Under the pieces are notes generated by a model. It was not told the origin of the DNA and ran no database searches. It was given only the letters and a program-made list of their open reading frames with translations. The translations under genes were made by a program, and so were the position numbers. A DNA stretch of 64,000 bases from Micromonospora carbonacea (GTDB lineage Bacteria; Actinomycetota; Actinomycetes; Mycobacteriales; Micromonosporaceae), in contig NZ_JACHMZ010000001.1 of NCBI RefSeq assembly GCF_014205165.1, forward strand, positions 7,298,501-7,362,500, given 5' to 3'. This document shows, one piece after another, positions 1 to 7,995 of this stretch; positions within the stretch are counted from its first letter, which is position 1, and each line of letters begins with the position of its first letter.

Positions 1-1
1 G

Positions 2-862
2 GCCCGGCCGATCCGCGTCGCCGCGACCGCCGCCGCCCGGCTCAGCGCCGGTGACCGGGCCGTCCGGGTGCCGGTCGAGCCGCCCGACGAGGTCGCCGAG
101 CTGGCCCTGGCCCTGAACGGGCTCGCCGCCGCGCTGGCCACCAGCGAGGACCGGCAGCGGGAGTTCCTGCTCTCCGTCTCCCACGAGCTGCGCACCCCGC
201 TCACCGCCATCCGCGGCTACGCCGAGGCGCTGGCCGACGGGGTGATCGACGCGGACGACACGCCGCGCACCGGGCGCACCATGCTGGCCGAGGCCGAGCA
301 CCTGGACCGGCTGGTCCGTGACCTGCTCGCGTTGGCCCGGCTGGAGGCCGCCGACTTCCCCCTCGAACCGGTGCCGGTCGACCTGGCCCGGCTGGCCGCC
401 GACGCGGAACACACCTGGGCCGACCGCTGCGCCGCCGTGGGGGTGACGTTCCGCCTGGAGATCCCCGACGGCGTGGTGCCCGCGTACACCGACCCGGGGC
501 GCATCCGGCAGGTGGTCGACGGGCTGCTGGAGAACGCGCTGCGGGTCGTGCCCCCGGGCGCGCCGGTGGTGCTCGCGGCCCGGCCCGCCGGGGCCGACCC
601 GGCGGCCGGCGGGATCCTGGAGGTGCGCGACGGCGGCCCCGGCTTCACCGACGATGACCTCGCGGTGGCGTTCGACCGGGGCGCGCTGCACGCGCGCTAC
701 CGGGGGGTGCGCAAGGTCGGCAGCGGCCTCGGGCTGGCGCTCGCCGCCGGGCTGGTCCGCCGGCTCGGCGGCGAGATCGCCGCCGGTCACGCCGCCGAGG
801 GCGGGGCGGCGTTCACCGTGCGGCTGCCGGCCGGCCCTTACCTGACCCGAACACCGCGCTGA
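2..862 (+). CDS. Sensor histidine kinase, C-terminal part (5' end outside window)
   Basis: The reading frame is open from the window edge, so the sensing and membrane parts lie upstream. What is visible is the end of a HAMP-like linker (ARLSAGDRAVRVPVEPPDEV), a HisKA dimerisation helix with H-box SHELRTPLTAIRG (phospho-acceptor His codon near base 182), then an HATPase domain with N-box LLENALRVV, G1 box DGGPGF and G2 box GSGLGLALA. This is the standard order of a membrane two-component kinase that autophosphorylates on His and passes the phosphate to a response regulator, which would normally be encoded just upstream. A lipoprotein gene follows 56 bases downstream and may be co-transcribed. 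The signal sensed cannot be told from this part. Confidence 0.93.
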   Translation, partial: ARPIRVAATAAARLSAGDRAVRVPVEPPDEVAELALALNGLAAALATSEDRQREFLLSVSHELRTPLTAIRGYAEALADGVIDADDTPRTGRTMLAEAEHLDRLVRDLLALARLEAADFPLEPVPVDLARLAADAEHTWADRCAAVGVTFRLEIPDGVVPAYTDPGRIRQVVDGLLENALRVVPPGAPVVLAARPAGADPAAGGILEVRDGGPGFTDDDLAVAFDRGALHARYRGVRKVGSGLGLALAAGLVRRLGGEIAAGHAAEGGAAFTVRLPAGPYLTRTPR

Positions 863-918
863 CGCCCCCTGAGCACCGGGGCGGGACGCTGGGGCCCTCA
901 CTGACGAGAGGGAGACCC

Positions 919-1536
919 ATGGCACGTCACGGATTCGCGGTCGCCGCCACCTCGCTGCTCGCGGCGGTCGCCCTGGGCGTCACCGGCTGCGGGCCGGCGC
1001 AGGTGGCGCAGGACGCCTCCGGGGAGGTCGCGGTCGACGTGTCCGCCGCGCTGGGCGCGGAGGGGCAGGCGCTCGCCGCGCTGGGCTTCGACCCGGGCGA
1101 CCTCGACCTGATGGCCGCCCCGGCCCCGGCCGGCGCGGACCCGACCCAGTCGGGTTCGCCCGCGCCGGCCAGCGGCGAGCCCGGCGCGAAGGAGCGGCGG
1201 GGCGAGCGGGCGCAGGAGTGGCGCAAGCGCCGGCAGGCGCGGGTGCTGCTGCGGAAGAAGAACACCCTGCACGGCGAGGTCGTGGTGGGCACGAAGGACG
1301 GCGGCACGAGGACCGTCGCCGTGCAGCGCGGCGAGGTCACCGCGATCGACGGCGACTCGATGACCGTGAAGTCCACCGACGGGTTCACGATGACGTGGAC
1401 CTTCGGCGACGACCTGCGGGTGGTCGAGCGGCGCAAGACGATCCAGCCCGAGGCGGTGCGGGTCGGCGCGACGGTCGGCGTGGCCGGCGCGAAGGACGGC
1501 GACGCCGCCAAGGCCCGGCTCGTCCTGCTCAAGTGA
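919..1536 (+). CDS. Secreted lipoprotein of unknown function
   Basis: The protein has 205 residues. The ATG start is preceded by GAGAGGGAG. The N-terminus is a lipoprotein signal: a basic start, a hydrophobic stretch and the lipobox VTGC (Cys near residue 24), so it should be lipidated and held at the outer face of the membrane. A low-complexity Ala/Pro/Ser linker and a very basic segment (about residues 90-115, KERRGERAQEWRKRRQ) lead to a C-terminal beta-rich domain with VVVGTKDGGTRTVAVQRGEV and ITAIDGDSMTV-like strands, resembling small DUF5666-type domains. The family name is a resemblance only. It follows the sensor kinase gene on the same strand and precedes a strong hairpin, so the two may form the end of one transcript. 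Confidence 0.8.
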   Translation: MARHGFAVAATSLLAAVALGVTGCGPAQVAQDASGEVAVDVSAALGAEGQALAALGFDPGDLDLMAAPAPAGADPTQSGSPAPASGEPGAKERRGERAQEWRKRRQARVLLRKKNTLHGEVVVGTKDGGTRTVAVQRGEVTAIDGDSMTVKSTDGFTMTWTFGDDLRVVERRKTIQPEAVRVGATVGVAGAKDGDAAKARLVLLK

Positions 1537-1539
1537 GCA

Positions 1540-1587
1540 AGCAGGGGCCCCCTGTTAACGCATTCTGTTGCACAGGGGGCCCCTGCT
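1540..1587. terminator. Bidirectional hairpin terminator
   Basis: A perfect 16-bp inverted repeat (1540-1555 against 1572-1587, centred on GGGGCCCC) lies between the convergent lipoprotein gene (stop at 1536) and the membrane glycosyltransferase gene (stop at 1602). It has no long T-run, as is usual in GC-rich actinobacteria. Its place between two stop codons supports termination from both sides. Confidence 0.85.
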
Positions 1588-1601
1588 AACAACCCGCCGC
1601 G

Positions 1602-3851
1602 TCAGCCGGGCGGCGGCAGGGCGTACCCGACGTAGCCCCGCCAGAGCAGCGTCCAGCCGGCGGGCACCAGGTCGGCGCAGACCTTCCGGGTGCCGGTGCA
1701 GACGATCGCGTCCGTCGAGCCCGGGTCGGCCGGCGGCCGGTCCGGCAGCACCGACTGGAGCGCCACCAGCTCGGGCGGCCGGCCGTCGGCGTCGCGCAGC
1801 AGGAGCCACCACGGGTACTCCCAGTTGTCGTTCTGCTGCACCAGCCCGATCCGCCGCGCGCCGCTGGCTTGGACCGCGTCGGCCGCCGCCCGGAACTCGT
1901 CGGCCCACTGTGGCCGGCGCAGGAAGCGGGTGTCCCACTCCGAGGTGGTGAAGACCGAGCCGGCACCGACCAGCCGGCGCGGGAAGCCGTACGACAGGGC
2001 GAGCACGCCGGCCAGCGCGGACCCGGCCAGCATCGCGACCGCCAGCCCGGCCGCCACCGACCGTCGGCGGCCCGGGGCGGAGGAGCCGCTCGCGGAGTCC
2101 GACTCCGACGCCAGCCGGCGACGGAAGAGGGAGTCCAGCCAGAGCCCGGCGAGCGGGGCCGCCAGGACCAGGGCGTACAGCAGCAGCCGGTTCCCCCACG
2201 GCTGCCACTTGATCATCGCGGTGTGCAGCGCGACGGCCGTCACCACCACGATCGCGTACCCGCGCAGGGCGCCGGCCGCCGTCGGGCTGACCCGGGCCGG
2301 CCGGGCCAGCGCCAGCGCCGCGCCGACCAGCGCCAGCGCGCCGGCCAACGGGAACGCCACCCGGTCCTCGTCGGGATACCAGGCCGGCACCGGGAAGGTC
2401 TCCCGGCCGAAGGTGATGGCCCGGTCCTGCGGGTCCACCCCGATCGCCCGCGCCCCGGCCACGATCGCCTCGGCGGTGCCCGCCCGCACCGGCGCGAGCG
2501 GCGTGTCCAGCGCGGTGTGCCCGATCCGCAGGGCGTTGACCAGGACCGACGGCGGGTCGTGCCGCTCCATCGGGATGGACTCGCGCAGCCGCGGCGGCCC
2601 CAGCGGGTGCCCGAACTCCGCCTGCACGCGGGCCAGGAACGGGCCGACCACCAGCAGGGCCACCAGCACCACCAGCACCGACCCGGCCACGGTCCGGGCC
2701 GTGCCGCCCGCGCGGGACCCCGGCGGCCCGGGCGGCTCCGGCGCGCCGCCGCCCGCCCCCGGCCGGGTGACGCCGGCCGTCGCGGCCGGGGCCACCGGGT
2801 CGGCCCCGCCGGTCGGCAGACCGACGCGGCCCGCGCCGACCAGGGCCGGCCGGGCCGGTCCGTCGACCCTGGCCCCGACCCGCCGGTCGCGGTCCGCGAC
2901 CCGCCCGGTCCCGCCGACGTACGCCAGCCGGAGCTGCCCGATCCCCCAGAGCAGCAGCAGCGGGCCGACGCCGATCAGGCCGCTGGTCTTCGTCACCGCG
3001 GTCAGCCCCGTCGCCGCGCCGAGCAGCAGCAGCGTGCCGAACCCCGCCCGGCGGCGCAGCCCGTCCAGGGCGAGGGTCGCCACGCAGGCCACCCAGGCGG
3101 CGCAGACCAGGTCGGTCTGGGTGCTGGTCGCCTGGAGCGCCACCATGGGCGTGGTGCCCAGCACGAACGCGGTGAGGAGCTGGGCCCGCCGGCCCCCGCC
3201 GAGCTGCGCCGCGATCCGGGCGACCGCCAGCAGGCAACCCACCCCGGCGGCCCACTGGACCAGGTTGTACAACGCGTCGCCGCCGGTGAACAGGCGCAGG
3301 TGCAGCAGCAGGTACTCCGCGCCGGGCGGGATCGTCACCTGCCGGTGGATGGCGGTGGGCCAGAACTCCAGGCTGCCCTGGGCCACCCAGTGCTCCACCT
3401 TCGGCAGGTGGTACGTCTGCGAGTCGAAGTTGTTCGGCTCGGCGAGCAGCGCGACCAGCAGCTCCACCAGGACGAGCCCGCCGACCGTGCCGGCGAGCAG
3501 GCGCTCGCCCCGCCCGGCCGTACGCCACCGGTCGGCCAGCCGGGCGCGGACGGTGACCGGGCCCGGTGCGCCGCCCGGCCCGGCGGCCCGGCGGCGTCGC
3601 CAGGTCGCCGCCGCCACGGCGACGGCGACGAAGGCCAGCCACGCGACCGCGAACGCGGGCAGGGTCAACAGGCGCAGCGCGCCGAGCAGCTCCACGGTCA
3701 GCACCGCGAACGCGCCGGTGACCACCGCGGCCCGGACCACGGCGAGGCGCAGCGGGGCGACGGTGTCCGGCCGGGCGGGGCGCAGCGCCACGACGAGGGA
3801 CGGGACGGCGACGAGCGGGGCCGCCACGAGCAGGGAGCCGGCTGCCGACAT
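1602..3851 (-). CDS. Multi-pass membrane glycosyltransferase (GT39/ArnT-like)
   Basis: About 749 residues from the ATG at 3851. An upstream in-frame start at 3932 would add 27 residues that do not look like protein, so it was not chosen. The protein has ten or more hydrophobic segments. A first extracytoplasmic loop carries SQTYHLPKVEHW and FWPTAIHRQV, the Asp/His/aromatic-rich pattern of polyprenyl-phosphate-sugar dependent membrane transferases (GT-C fold). A Pro/Ala/Gly-rich insert sits mid-protein. Such enzymes move a sugar from a lipid carrier onto a cell-surface acceptor. The divergent neighbour at 3976 is a DPM1-like enzyme that would make such a lipid-linked sugar, which supports a shared role in envelope glycosylation. 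Sugar and acceptor are unknown. Confidence 0.75.
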   Translation of the reverse strand: MSAAGSLLVAAPLVAVPSLVVALRPARPDTVAPLRLAVVRAAVVTGAFAVLTVELLGALRLLTLPAFAVAWLAFVAVAVAAATWRRRRAAGPGGAPGPVTVRARLADRWRTAGRGERLLAGTVGGLVLVELLVALLAEPNNFDSQTYHLPKVEHWVAQGSLEFWPTAIHRQVTIPPGAEYLLLHLRLFTGGDALYNLVQWAAGVGCLLAVARIAAQLGGGRRAQLLTAFVLGTTPMVALQATSTQTDLVCAAWVACVATLALDGLRRRAGFGTLLLLGAATGLTAVTKTSGLIGVGPLLLLWGIGQLRLAYVGGTGRVADRDRRVGARVDGPARPALVGAGRVGLPTGGADPVAPAATAGVTRPGAGGGAPEPPGPPGSRAGGTARTVAGSVLVVLVALLVVGPFLARVQAEFGHPLGPPRLRESIPMERHDPPSVLVNALRIGHTALDTPLAPVRAGTAEAIVAGARAIGVDPQDRAITFGRETFPVPAWYPDEDRVAFPLAGALALVGAALALARPARVSPTAAGALRGYAIVVVTAVALHTAMIKWQPWGNRLLLYALVLAAPLAGLWLDSLFRRRLASESDSASGSSAPGRRRSVAAGLAVAMLAGSALAGVLALSYGFPRRLVGAGSVFTTSEWDTRFLRRPQWADEFRAAADAVQASGARRIGLVQQNDNWEYPWWLLLRDADGRPPELVALQSVLPDRPPADPGSTDAIVCTGTRKVCADLVPAGWTLLWRGYVGYALPPPG

Positions 3852-3975
3852 GGCGCGAAGTAAACACCATCCGGCTGAATGCGCCGCGTCCGACGCCCGG
3901 CCGTGCTGAACCCCGCCGCGCTGAGCTGCCAAGCTAGGCTAGGCCCGACGTGCCGTCGCAACCGTGGAGATTCCC

Positions 3976-4683
3976 GTGAAGCTCTCGATCCTCATGCCGG
4001 TCTACAACGAGGAAGAACGCATCGCGGATGCCCTCAAGCAGGCCCTGGCGGTCGACTACCCGTGCGAGATCGAGCTGGTCGTGGTCGACGACGGCAGCCG
4101 CGACGGCACCGGTGAGATCCTCGGCCGCGCCGACGACGCGCGACTGCGGGTGATCACCCACCAGCGCAACGCCGGCAAGGGCGCGGCAATCAAGACAGCG
4201 GTCGACAACGCCGAGGGTGAATACATGGTCATCCTCGACGCCGACCTGGAGTACGACCCGCAGGACATCCCCAGGCTGCTCGACCCGGTGCTCGACGGTC
4301 GCGCCACGGTGGTCTACGGCAACCGCACCTTCGGCAGCCACAGCGCCTACAGCTTCTGGTACGTGATGGGCAACAAGGGCGTCACCATGGCGGCCAACGT
4401 GCTGTTCAACTCGTACATCGGCGACCTGGAGACCTGCTTCAAGCTGATGCCGGTGGAGCTCTACCGTTCCCTCGACATCCGCTCGCGGGGCTTCGGCATG
4501 GAGGCGGAGGTGACCGGCAAGCTGCTGCGCCGGCGCATCCGCCCGTACGAGGTGCCGATCAGCTACCGCGCGCGCGGCCGCGAGGAGGGCAAGAAGATCA
4601 CCTGGAAGGACGGCGTCGAGGCGATCTGGATCCTCGGCCGGGAGCGCACCCGCCGCCGTCCCCTGGCCGCCTCGCAGCACTGA
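3976..4683 (+). CDS. Family 2 glycosyltransferase (polyprenyl-phosphate sugar synthase type)
   Basis: The protein has 235 residues. The GTG at 3976 is preferred because GGAG lies about seven bases upstream; a GTG at 3964 is the alternative. The N-terminus LSILMPVYNEEERI and VVDDGSRDGTGEIL are the nucleotide-sugar binding part of the GT-A fold. DADLEYDPQDIP carries the acidic metal site. The late segment GREEGKKITWKDGVEAIWIL is typical of DPM1-like enzymes, which transfer mannose or glucose from a nucleotide sugar to a polyprenyl phosphate on the cytoplasmic face. There is no C-terminal membrane segment. It diverges from the GT39-like membrane enzyme, a likely user of its product. Confidence 0.88.
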   Translation: MKLSILMPVYNEEERIADALKQALAVDYPCEIELVVVDDGSRDGTGEILGRADDARLRVITHQRNAGKGAAIKTAVDNAEGEYMVILDADLEYDPQDIPRLLDPVLDGRATVVYGNRTFGSHSAYSFWYVMGNKGVTMAANVLFNSYIGDLETCFKLMPVELYRSLDIRSRGFGMEAEVTGKLLRRRIRPYEVPISYRARGREEGKKITWKDGVEAIWILGRERTRRRPLAASQH

Positions 4684-4740
4684 TTCCGACGCCCCCGCCG
4701 CGGTGGCGGTCATGCGGGCCGTGCCGTTAGCCTGAACAAG

Positions 4741-4756
4741 TTGAAGTCCACTTCAA
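4741..4756. promoter_or_regulatory. Palindromic operator, probable SoxR/MerR box
   Basis: A perfect 7-2-7 palindrome, TTGAAGTCCACTTCAA, lies 15 bases upstream of the soxR start codon. Its core (AAGT..ACTT) resembles the enteric SoxR operator, and MerR-family proteins bind such dyads between promoter elements. Autoregulation of soxR is the simplest reading and is an inference. Confidence 0.65.
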
Positions 4757-4770
4757 TTCAAGGCGACGTG

Positions 4771-5274
4771 ATGCAGGAATCCCTGACCATCGGCCAGCTC
4801 GCCGCGCGCAGCGGGGTCGCACCCTCGGCGCTGCGCTACTACGAGCGCCTCGGCCTCATCCGGGCCGACCGCACCGGCGGCAACCAGCGCCGCTACGCCC
4901 GCACCGAACTGCGCCGGGTCGCGTTCATCCGCGTTTCCCAGCAGGTCGGCATCTCGCTGGAGGAGATCCGCGAGGCGCTGGACTCCCTGCCCGCCTCCCG
5001 CACGCCCACGGCGGCCGACTGGGCCGAACTCTCCACCGCCTGGCGGGCCCGGCTCAGCGAGAAGATCCGCCTGATGAGCAAGCTCCGCGACGATCTCGAC
5101 GGCTGCATCGGCTGCGGCTGCCTGTCGTTGCAGCGCTGCGTCCTCTACAACCCCGACGACAAGCTGTCCGGCGAGGGCCCCGGCGCCCGCCTCATGCTTC
5201 CCCGCCCCGAGCCCGCCGCCGGCCCCGCGCCCGCGACCTCCGCCTGCGGCGACTGCGCCCCCGCACCCGCCTAG
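4771..5274 (+). CDS. soxR: Redox-sensing MerR-family regulator SoxR
   Basis: The protein has 167 residues from the ATG at 4771, which has AAGG seven bases upstream. An open frame from TTG at 4741 would start inside the palindromic operator and was rejected. The N-terminus LTIGQLAARSGVAPSALRYY is the MerR winged helix-turn-helix. A dimerisation helix follows, then CIGCGCLSLQRC, the C-x2-C-x-C-x5-C cluster that binds the [2Fe-2S] centre and defines SoxR. Oxidation of the cluster by redox-cycling compounds or superoxide turns on target promoters. The last 40 residues are Ala/Pro-rich with two extra Cys (CGDC), a tail seen in actinobacterial forms. Its TAG stop overlaps the stop of the convergent quinone oxidoreductase gene, a plausible target of the regulator. 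Confidence 0.95.
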   Translation: MQESLTIGQLAARSGVAPSALRYYERLGLIRADRTGGNQRRYARTELRRVAFIRVSQQVGISLEEIREALDSLPASRTPTAADWAELSTAWRARLSEKIRLMSKLRDDLDGCIGCGCLSLQRCVLYNPDDKLSGEGPGARLMLPRPEPAAGPAPATSACGDCAPAPA

Positions 5275-6245
5275 ACGGTCAGCAGCACCTTCCCCACGTG
5301 GGCGTTGGACTCGACCAGACGATGCGCGTCGGCGGCCTGGGCCATCGGCAGCCGCCGGTCGACGACCGGGCGGACCCTGCCGGCGGCGACCAACGGCCAC
5401 ACCTGCTCGCGTACGCCCGCCACGATCTCCGCCTTCTCCGCCAGCGGCCGGGAGCGCAGCGCGGTGGCCGCCACCGATGCCCGCTTGGCCAGCAGCGCGC
5501 CCAGGTCCAGCTCCGCCTTCCGGCCGCCCTGCATCCCGATTACCACCAGCCGGCCGCCGGTGGCCAGCGCCGCCACGTTCCGGTCCAGGTAGGACGCGCC
5601 CATGATGTCGAGGATCACGTCCGCGCCCCGACCGTCGGTGACCCGGCGGACCTCCTCGACGAAGTCCTGCTCCCGGTAGTCGACCGCGTGTGCCGCGCCC
5701 AGCCCCAGCAGCCGCTCGTGCTTCGCCGACCGGGCGGTCACCACCACCGTGGCCCCCAGCGCCGCGCCGAGCTGCACGGCGAACGTGCCGATCCCGCTGC
5801 CCCCGCCGTGCACCAGCAGCGTCTCGCCCCGCGCCAGCCCGGCAAGCCGCACGACGTTCGACCACACCGTGCACGCCACCTCGGGCAGCGCCGCCGCGTC
5901 GACCAGGTCGACGCCGTCCGGCGCCGGCAGCAACTGCCCGGCGGGCACGGCCACCCGCTCGGCGTACCCGCCGCCGGCCAGCAGCGCGCAGACCTCCCGG
6001 CCGACCTCCCACCCGGCCACGTCGGGGCCGATCGCGCTGATCACCCCCGAGCACTCCAACCCGGGGTACGCGGGCGCGCCCGCCGGGGGCGGATAGTGCC
6101 CCTGCCGTTGCAGCAGGTCAGCCCGGTTGACGGCGCTGGCCCGCACGTCGACGACCACCTCGCCGGGACCGGGCTCGGGGTCGGGCACCTCCGCCCAGAC
6201 GAGTGCGTCGGGTCCACCGGGCTCCGGGATCGTGATCGCGCGCAT
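5271..6245 (-). CDS. Zinc-free NAD(P)H quinone oxidoreductase (MDR family)
   Basis: The protein has 324 residues from the ATG at 6245. The open frame runs on upstream through tRNA-Ser, so that extension is not real. The sequence starts MRAITIPEPGGPDALVWAEV, the usual opening of QOR/zeta-crystallin-like enzymes. A GroES-like fold comes first, then the Rossmann signature LLVHGGGSGIGTFAVQLGAA for NADPH. The structural zinc cysteines of alcohol dehydrogenases are absent. These cytosolic enzymes reduce quinones and related electrophiles. The stop codons of this gene (5271-5273) and soxR (5272-5274) overlap on opposite strands, so their transcripts must overlap unless termination is early. The neighbourhood suggests oxidative or quinone stress. 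Confidence 0.9.
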   Translation of the reverse strand: MRAITIPEPGGPDALVWAEVPDPEPGPGEVVVDVRASAVNRADLLQRQGHYPPPAGAPAYPGLECSGVISAIGPDVAGWEVGREVCALLAGGGYAERVAVPAGQLLPAPDGVDLVDAAALPEVACTVWSNVVRLAGLARGETLLVHGGGSGIGTFAVQLGAALGATVVVTARSAKHERLLGLGAAHAVDYREQDFVEEVRRVTDGRGADVILDIMGASYLDRNVAALATGGRLVVIGMQGGRKAELDLGALLAKRASVAATALRSRPLAEKAEIVAGVREQVWPLVAAGRVRPVVDRRLPMAQAADAHRLVESNAHVGKVLLTV

Positions 6246-6389
6246 ACCCCAGTCATACCCGATCCGGCGCGCGCGCCACGTCCGGGCTGTCCCGGTCCGT
6301 CGCCGTCCGGTGCCGGTGGGACGGTGAGTCACAGGTTGGCCGGCTTCTGGCAGACTAGGCAGCGGTCGCGCCCCGCGGGGCGCGGGCCG

Positions 6390-6476
6390 GGAGGGTTCGC
6401 CTAGTGGCCGATGGCGCTGGTCTTGAAAACCGGTAAGGCAGCGATGTCTTCGTGGGTTCGAATCCCACACCCTCCG
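6390..6476 (+). tRNA. tRNA-Ser (TGA anticodon)
   Basis: An 87-base cloverleaf. The acceptor arms 6390-6396 and 6469-6475 pair (GGAGGGT with ACCCTCC). The anticodon loop CTTGAAA puts TGA at 6424-6426. There is a long variable arm, as expected for serine, and a T-loop GGTTCGAATCC. CCA is not encoded. Confidence 0.96.
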
Positions 6477-6531
6477 CTTCCTGGCAGCGAAAACACCCAC
6501 GAAGTGGTGCCGCGGCAAGGGTGGTAGACCG

Positions 6532-6547
6532 CCATATCGCGGTATGG
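6532..6547. promoter_or_regulatory. Imperfect palindrome, candidate VapB operator
   Basis: CCATATCGCGGTATGG is an imperfect dyad eight bases before the antitoxin start codon. Ribbon-helix-helix antitoxins usually bind such dyads to repress their own operon. Position and symmetry are the only evidence. Confidence 0.4.
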
Positions 6548-6554
6548 TGATCGT

Positions 6555-6821
6555 ATGGCTGCTAGGAAGATCACCGTCACCCTCCCCGAAGAGTTGGTCG
6601 AAGCGCTCGGCGCGGCCGCTAGTGAGGATGGGGTGCCGCTGTCGAGGCTCGTCGCCAGCGCAGCGGAGAGCGAACTCCGGCGGCGGGTGGGTCGACGGTT
6701 GGTCGCGGAGTGGCAAGCCGAGCACGGAGCGTTCACGGTGGAGGAACTCGCCGCAGCGCGCGCCGAGATGGCCGCCGCCGACGCACAGGCGCTCGGTGCC
6801 GCAGGGCAAGCTGCCGCGTGA
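6555..6821 (+). CDS. Type II antitoxin, ribbon-helix-helix (VapB-like)
   Basis: The protein has 88 residues. The N-terminus AARKITVTLPEELVEALGAA is a ribbon-helix-helix DNA-binding motif (strand ITVTL, then two helices up to about residue 45). The C-terminal half is charged and Ala-rich, the part expected to wrap the toxin. The last bases (GTGA) overlap the start of the PIN-domain gene, which couples their translation as in most toxin-antitoxin pairs. No Shine-Dalgarno sequence is visible, so the mRNA may be leaderless. It would neutralise the toxin and repress the operon. It lies 78 bases downstream of tRNA-Ser(TGA). Confidence 0.85.
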   Translation: MAARKITVTLPEELVEALGAAASEDGVPLSRLVASAAESELRRRVGRRLVAEWQAEHGAFTVEELAAARAEMAAADAQALGAAGQAAA

Positions 6822-7210
6822 GCATTCCCTACGTCTACGACGCCGGGGTGCTGCTCGCGATCGACGGCAACGACCGGCGGATGTGGGTTATCCACCACCT
6901 GGCCGTGGAGGAGGGGCGACGCCTGCTCATCCCGTCCGTCGTGGTGGGCCAGGCGTGGCGCGATGCCCGTCGGCAGGTCCAGCTCGGTCGGTTCCTGCAC
7001 AGTTGCGAGGTCGTTCCGGTCGGGGTCGAGCTGGCGAAGGCGGCCGGTGTCCTGTGCGGCAAGGCGGGCACGCGTGACGTGGTCGACGCCTGCGTGGTCA
7101 ATGTTGCCCTGGCCTGCGGCGGCATCGTGTTCACCAGCGACCCCGAGGACATCGCGCAACTGTCGGCCGCCGCAGACGTCAAGCCCGGATTGGTCATCCG
7201 CCGCCTCTGA
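6818..7210 (+). CDS. PIN-domain toxin (VapC-like ribonuclease)
   Basis: The protein has 130 residues from the GTG at 6818, which shares bases with the antitoxin stop. PIN-domain acidic residues are visible: Asp in YVYDAGVLLAID near the N-terminus, the RDVVDACV segment in the centre, and the late FTSDPEDIAQL. VapC toxins are Mg-dependent endoribonucleases, often cutting tRNA or rRNA. The RNA cut by this one cannot be predicted. An open frame that begins further upstream (6710) runs inside the antitoxin gene and was rejected. Confidence 0.87.
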   Translation: MSIPYVYDAGVLLAIDGNDRRMWVIHHLAVEEGRRLLIPSVVVGQAWRDARRQVQLGRFLHSCEVVPVGVELAKAAGVLCGKAGTRDVVDACVVNVALACGGIVFTSDPEDIAQLSAAADVKPGLVIRRL

Positions 7211-7354
7211 CGGTGGATGCAGACACCGTCGCGTCAAGGGCTTTGCAGGTAACGCGACGGGCAGGGATCGAAAGCGTGCCGGTGGTCGATAGGCGGGACG
7301 TCGCGGGGTAAGAAGGGGCGCAGGAAATCACGCCCACCGGAAGGACCATCCCCG

Positions 7355-7888
7355 ATGTCCCTGGAACGACCGATCGCCCCGGACCCGTACGAGCTGCTGC
7401 CCACCGTCGCGTCGTTCGCCCTGACCAGCGACGACGTGCACAACGGCGAGCCGATGGACGCCCGGTACGCCCACGGCAGCGTCGGCGGCGAGAACGTCTC
7501 GCCCCAGCTGGCCTGGTCGGGCTTCCCCGCCGAGACGAAGAGTTTCGTGGTCACCTGCTTCGACCCGGACGCGCCGACCGGCAGCGGCTTTTGGCACTGG
7601 GTGCTGGTCGACGTGCCCGCCTCGGTGACCGAGCTGCCCCGGGGCGTCAAGGAGGCCGACCTGGGCGGCGCGTTCAGCGTCCGCAACGACTACGGCGACA
7701 CCGGGTTCGGCGGCGCCGCCCCGCCCGCGGGTGACCGCCCGCACCGGTACGTCTTCGCCGTGCACGCCGTCGACGTCGAGCGTCTCGACGTGGGTACGGG
7801 GGCGAGCTGCGCGTACGTGGGCTTCAACCTGGCCTTCCACACCCTGGCTCGGGCGGTGATCCGCCCGACGTACCAGGTCAAGGCCTGA
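7355..7888 (+). CDS. YbhB/YbcL family PEBP-like protein
   Basis: The protein has 177 residues with GGAAGGA about ten bases before the ATG. The segments [31 protein letters not shown] and [21 protein letters not shown] are the ligand-pocket motifs of the phosphatidylethanolamine-binding/Raf-kinase-inhibitor-like family (DPDAP and GxxPPxGxxHRY). The length is normal for bacterial members. There is no signal peptide, so it is cytosolic. Bacterial functions of the family are poorly known. It is a single gene closed by the hairpin at 7907. Confidence 0.9.
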   Translation: MSLERPIAPDPYELLPTVASFALTSDDVHNGEPMDARYAHGSVGGENVSPQLAWSGFPAETKSFVVTCFDPDAPTGSGFWHWVLVDVPASVTELPRGVKEADLGGAFSVRNDYGDTGFGGAAPPAGDRPHRYVFAVHAVDVERLDVGTGASCAYVGFNLAFHTLARAVIRPTYQVKA

Positions 7889-7906
7889 CCCTGACCCACC
7901 CGCTTC

Positions 7907-7979
7907 CGCGATCTTGCACTTGGGGCCCACCGTTCACGGCCTTTGCCCGTTCTGTCGGGGCCCTAAGTGCAAGATCGCG
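7907..7979. terminator. Long bidirectional hairpin terminator
   Basis: A 22-bp stem (7907-7928 against 7958-7979), perfect except for one G-T pair, with a 29-base loop. It lies between the convergent PEBP gene (stop at 7888) and methyltransferase gene (stop at 7996). The arms carry GATCTTGCACTT, which I know as a recurring intergenic stem sequence in this group of bacteria. Confidence 0.82.
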
Positions 7980-7995
7980 CAGGAGGGGGGCCGGG

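Noticed and set aside
1690..3909. Long plus-strand frames opposite the membrane glycosyltransferase
   Set aside because: They are Ser/Arg/Pro-rich shadow frames caused by GC-rich codon bias. The minus-strand protein has membrane helices and family motifs.
6246..6809. N-terminal extension of the quinone oxidoreductase frame
   Set aside because: It runs through tRNA-Ser and the antitoxin promoter. The family start MRAITIPEPGG is at 6245.
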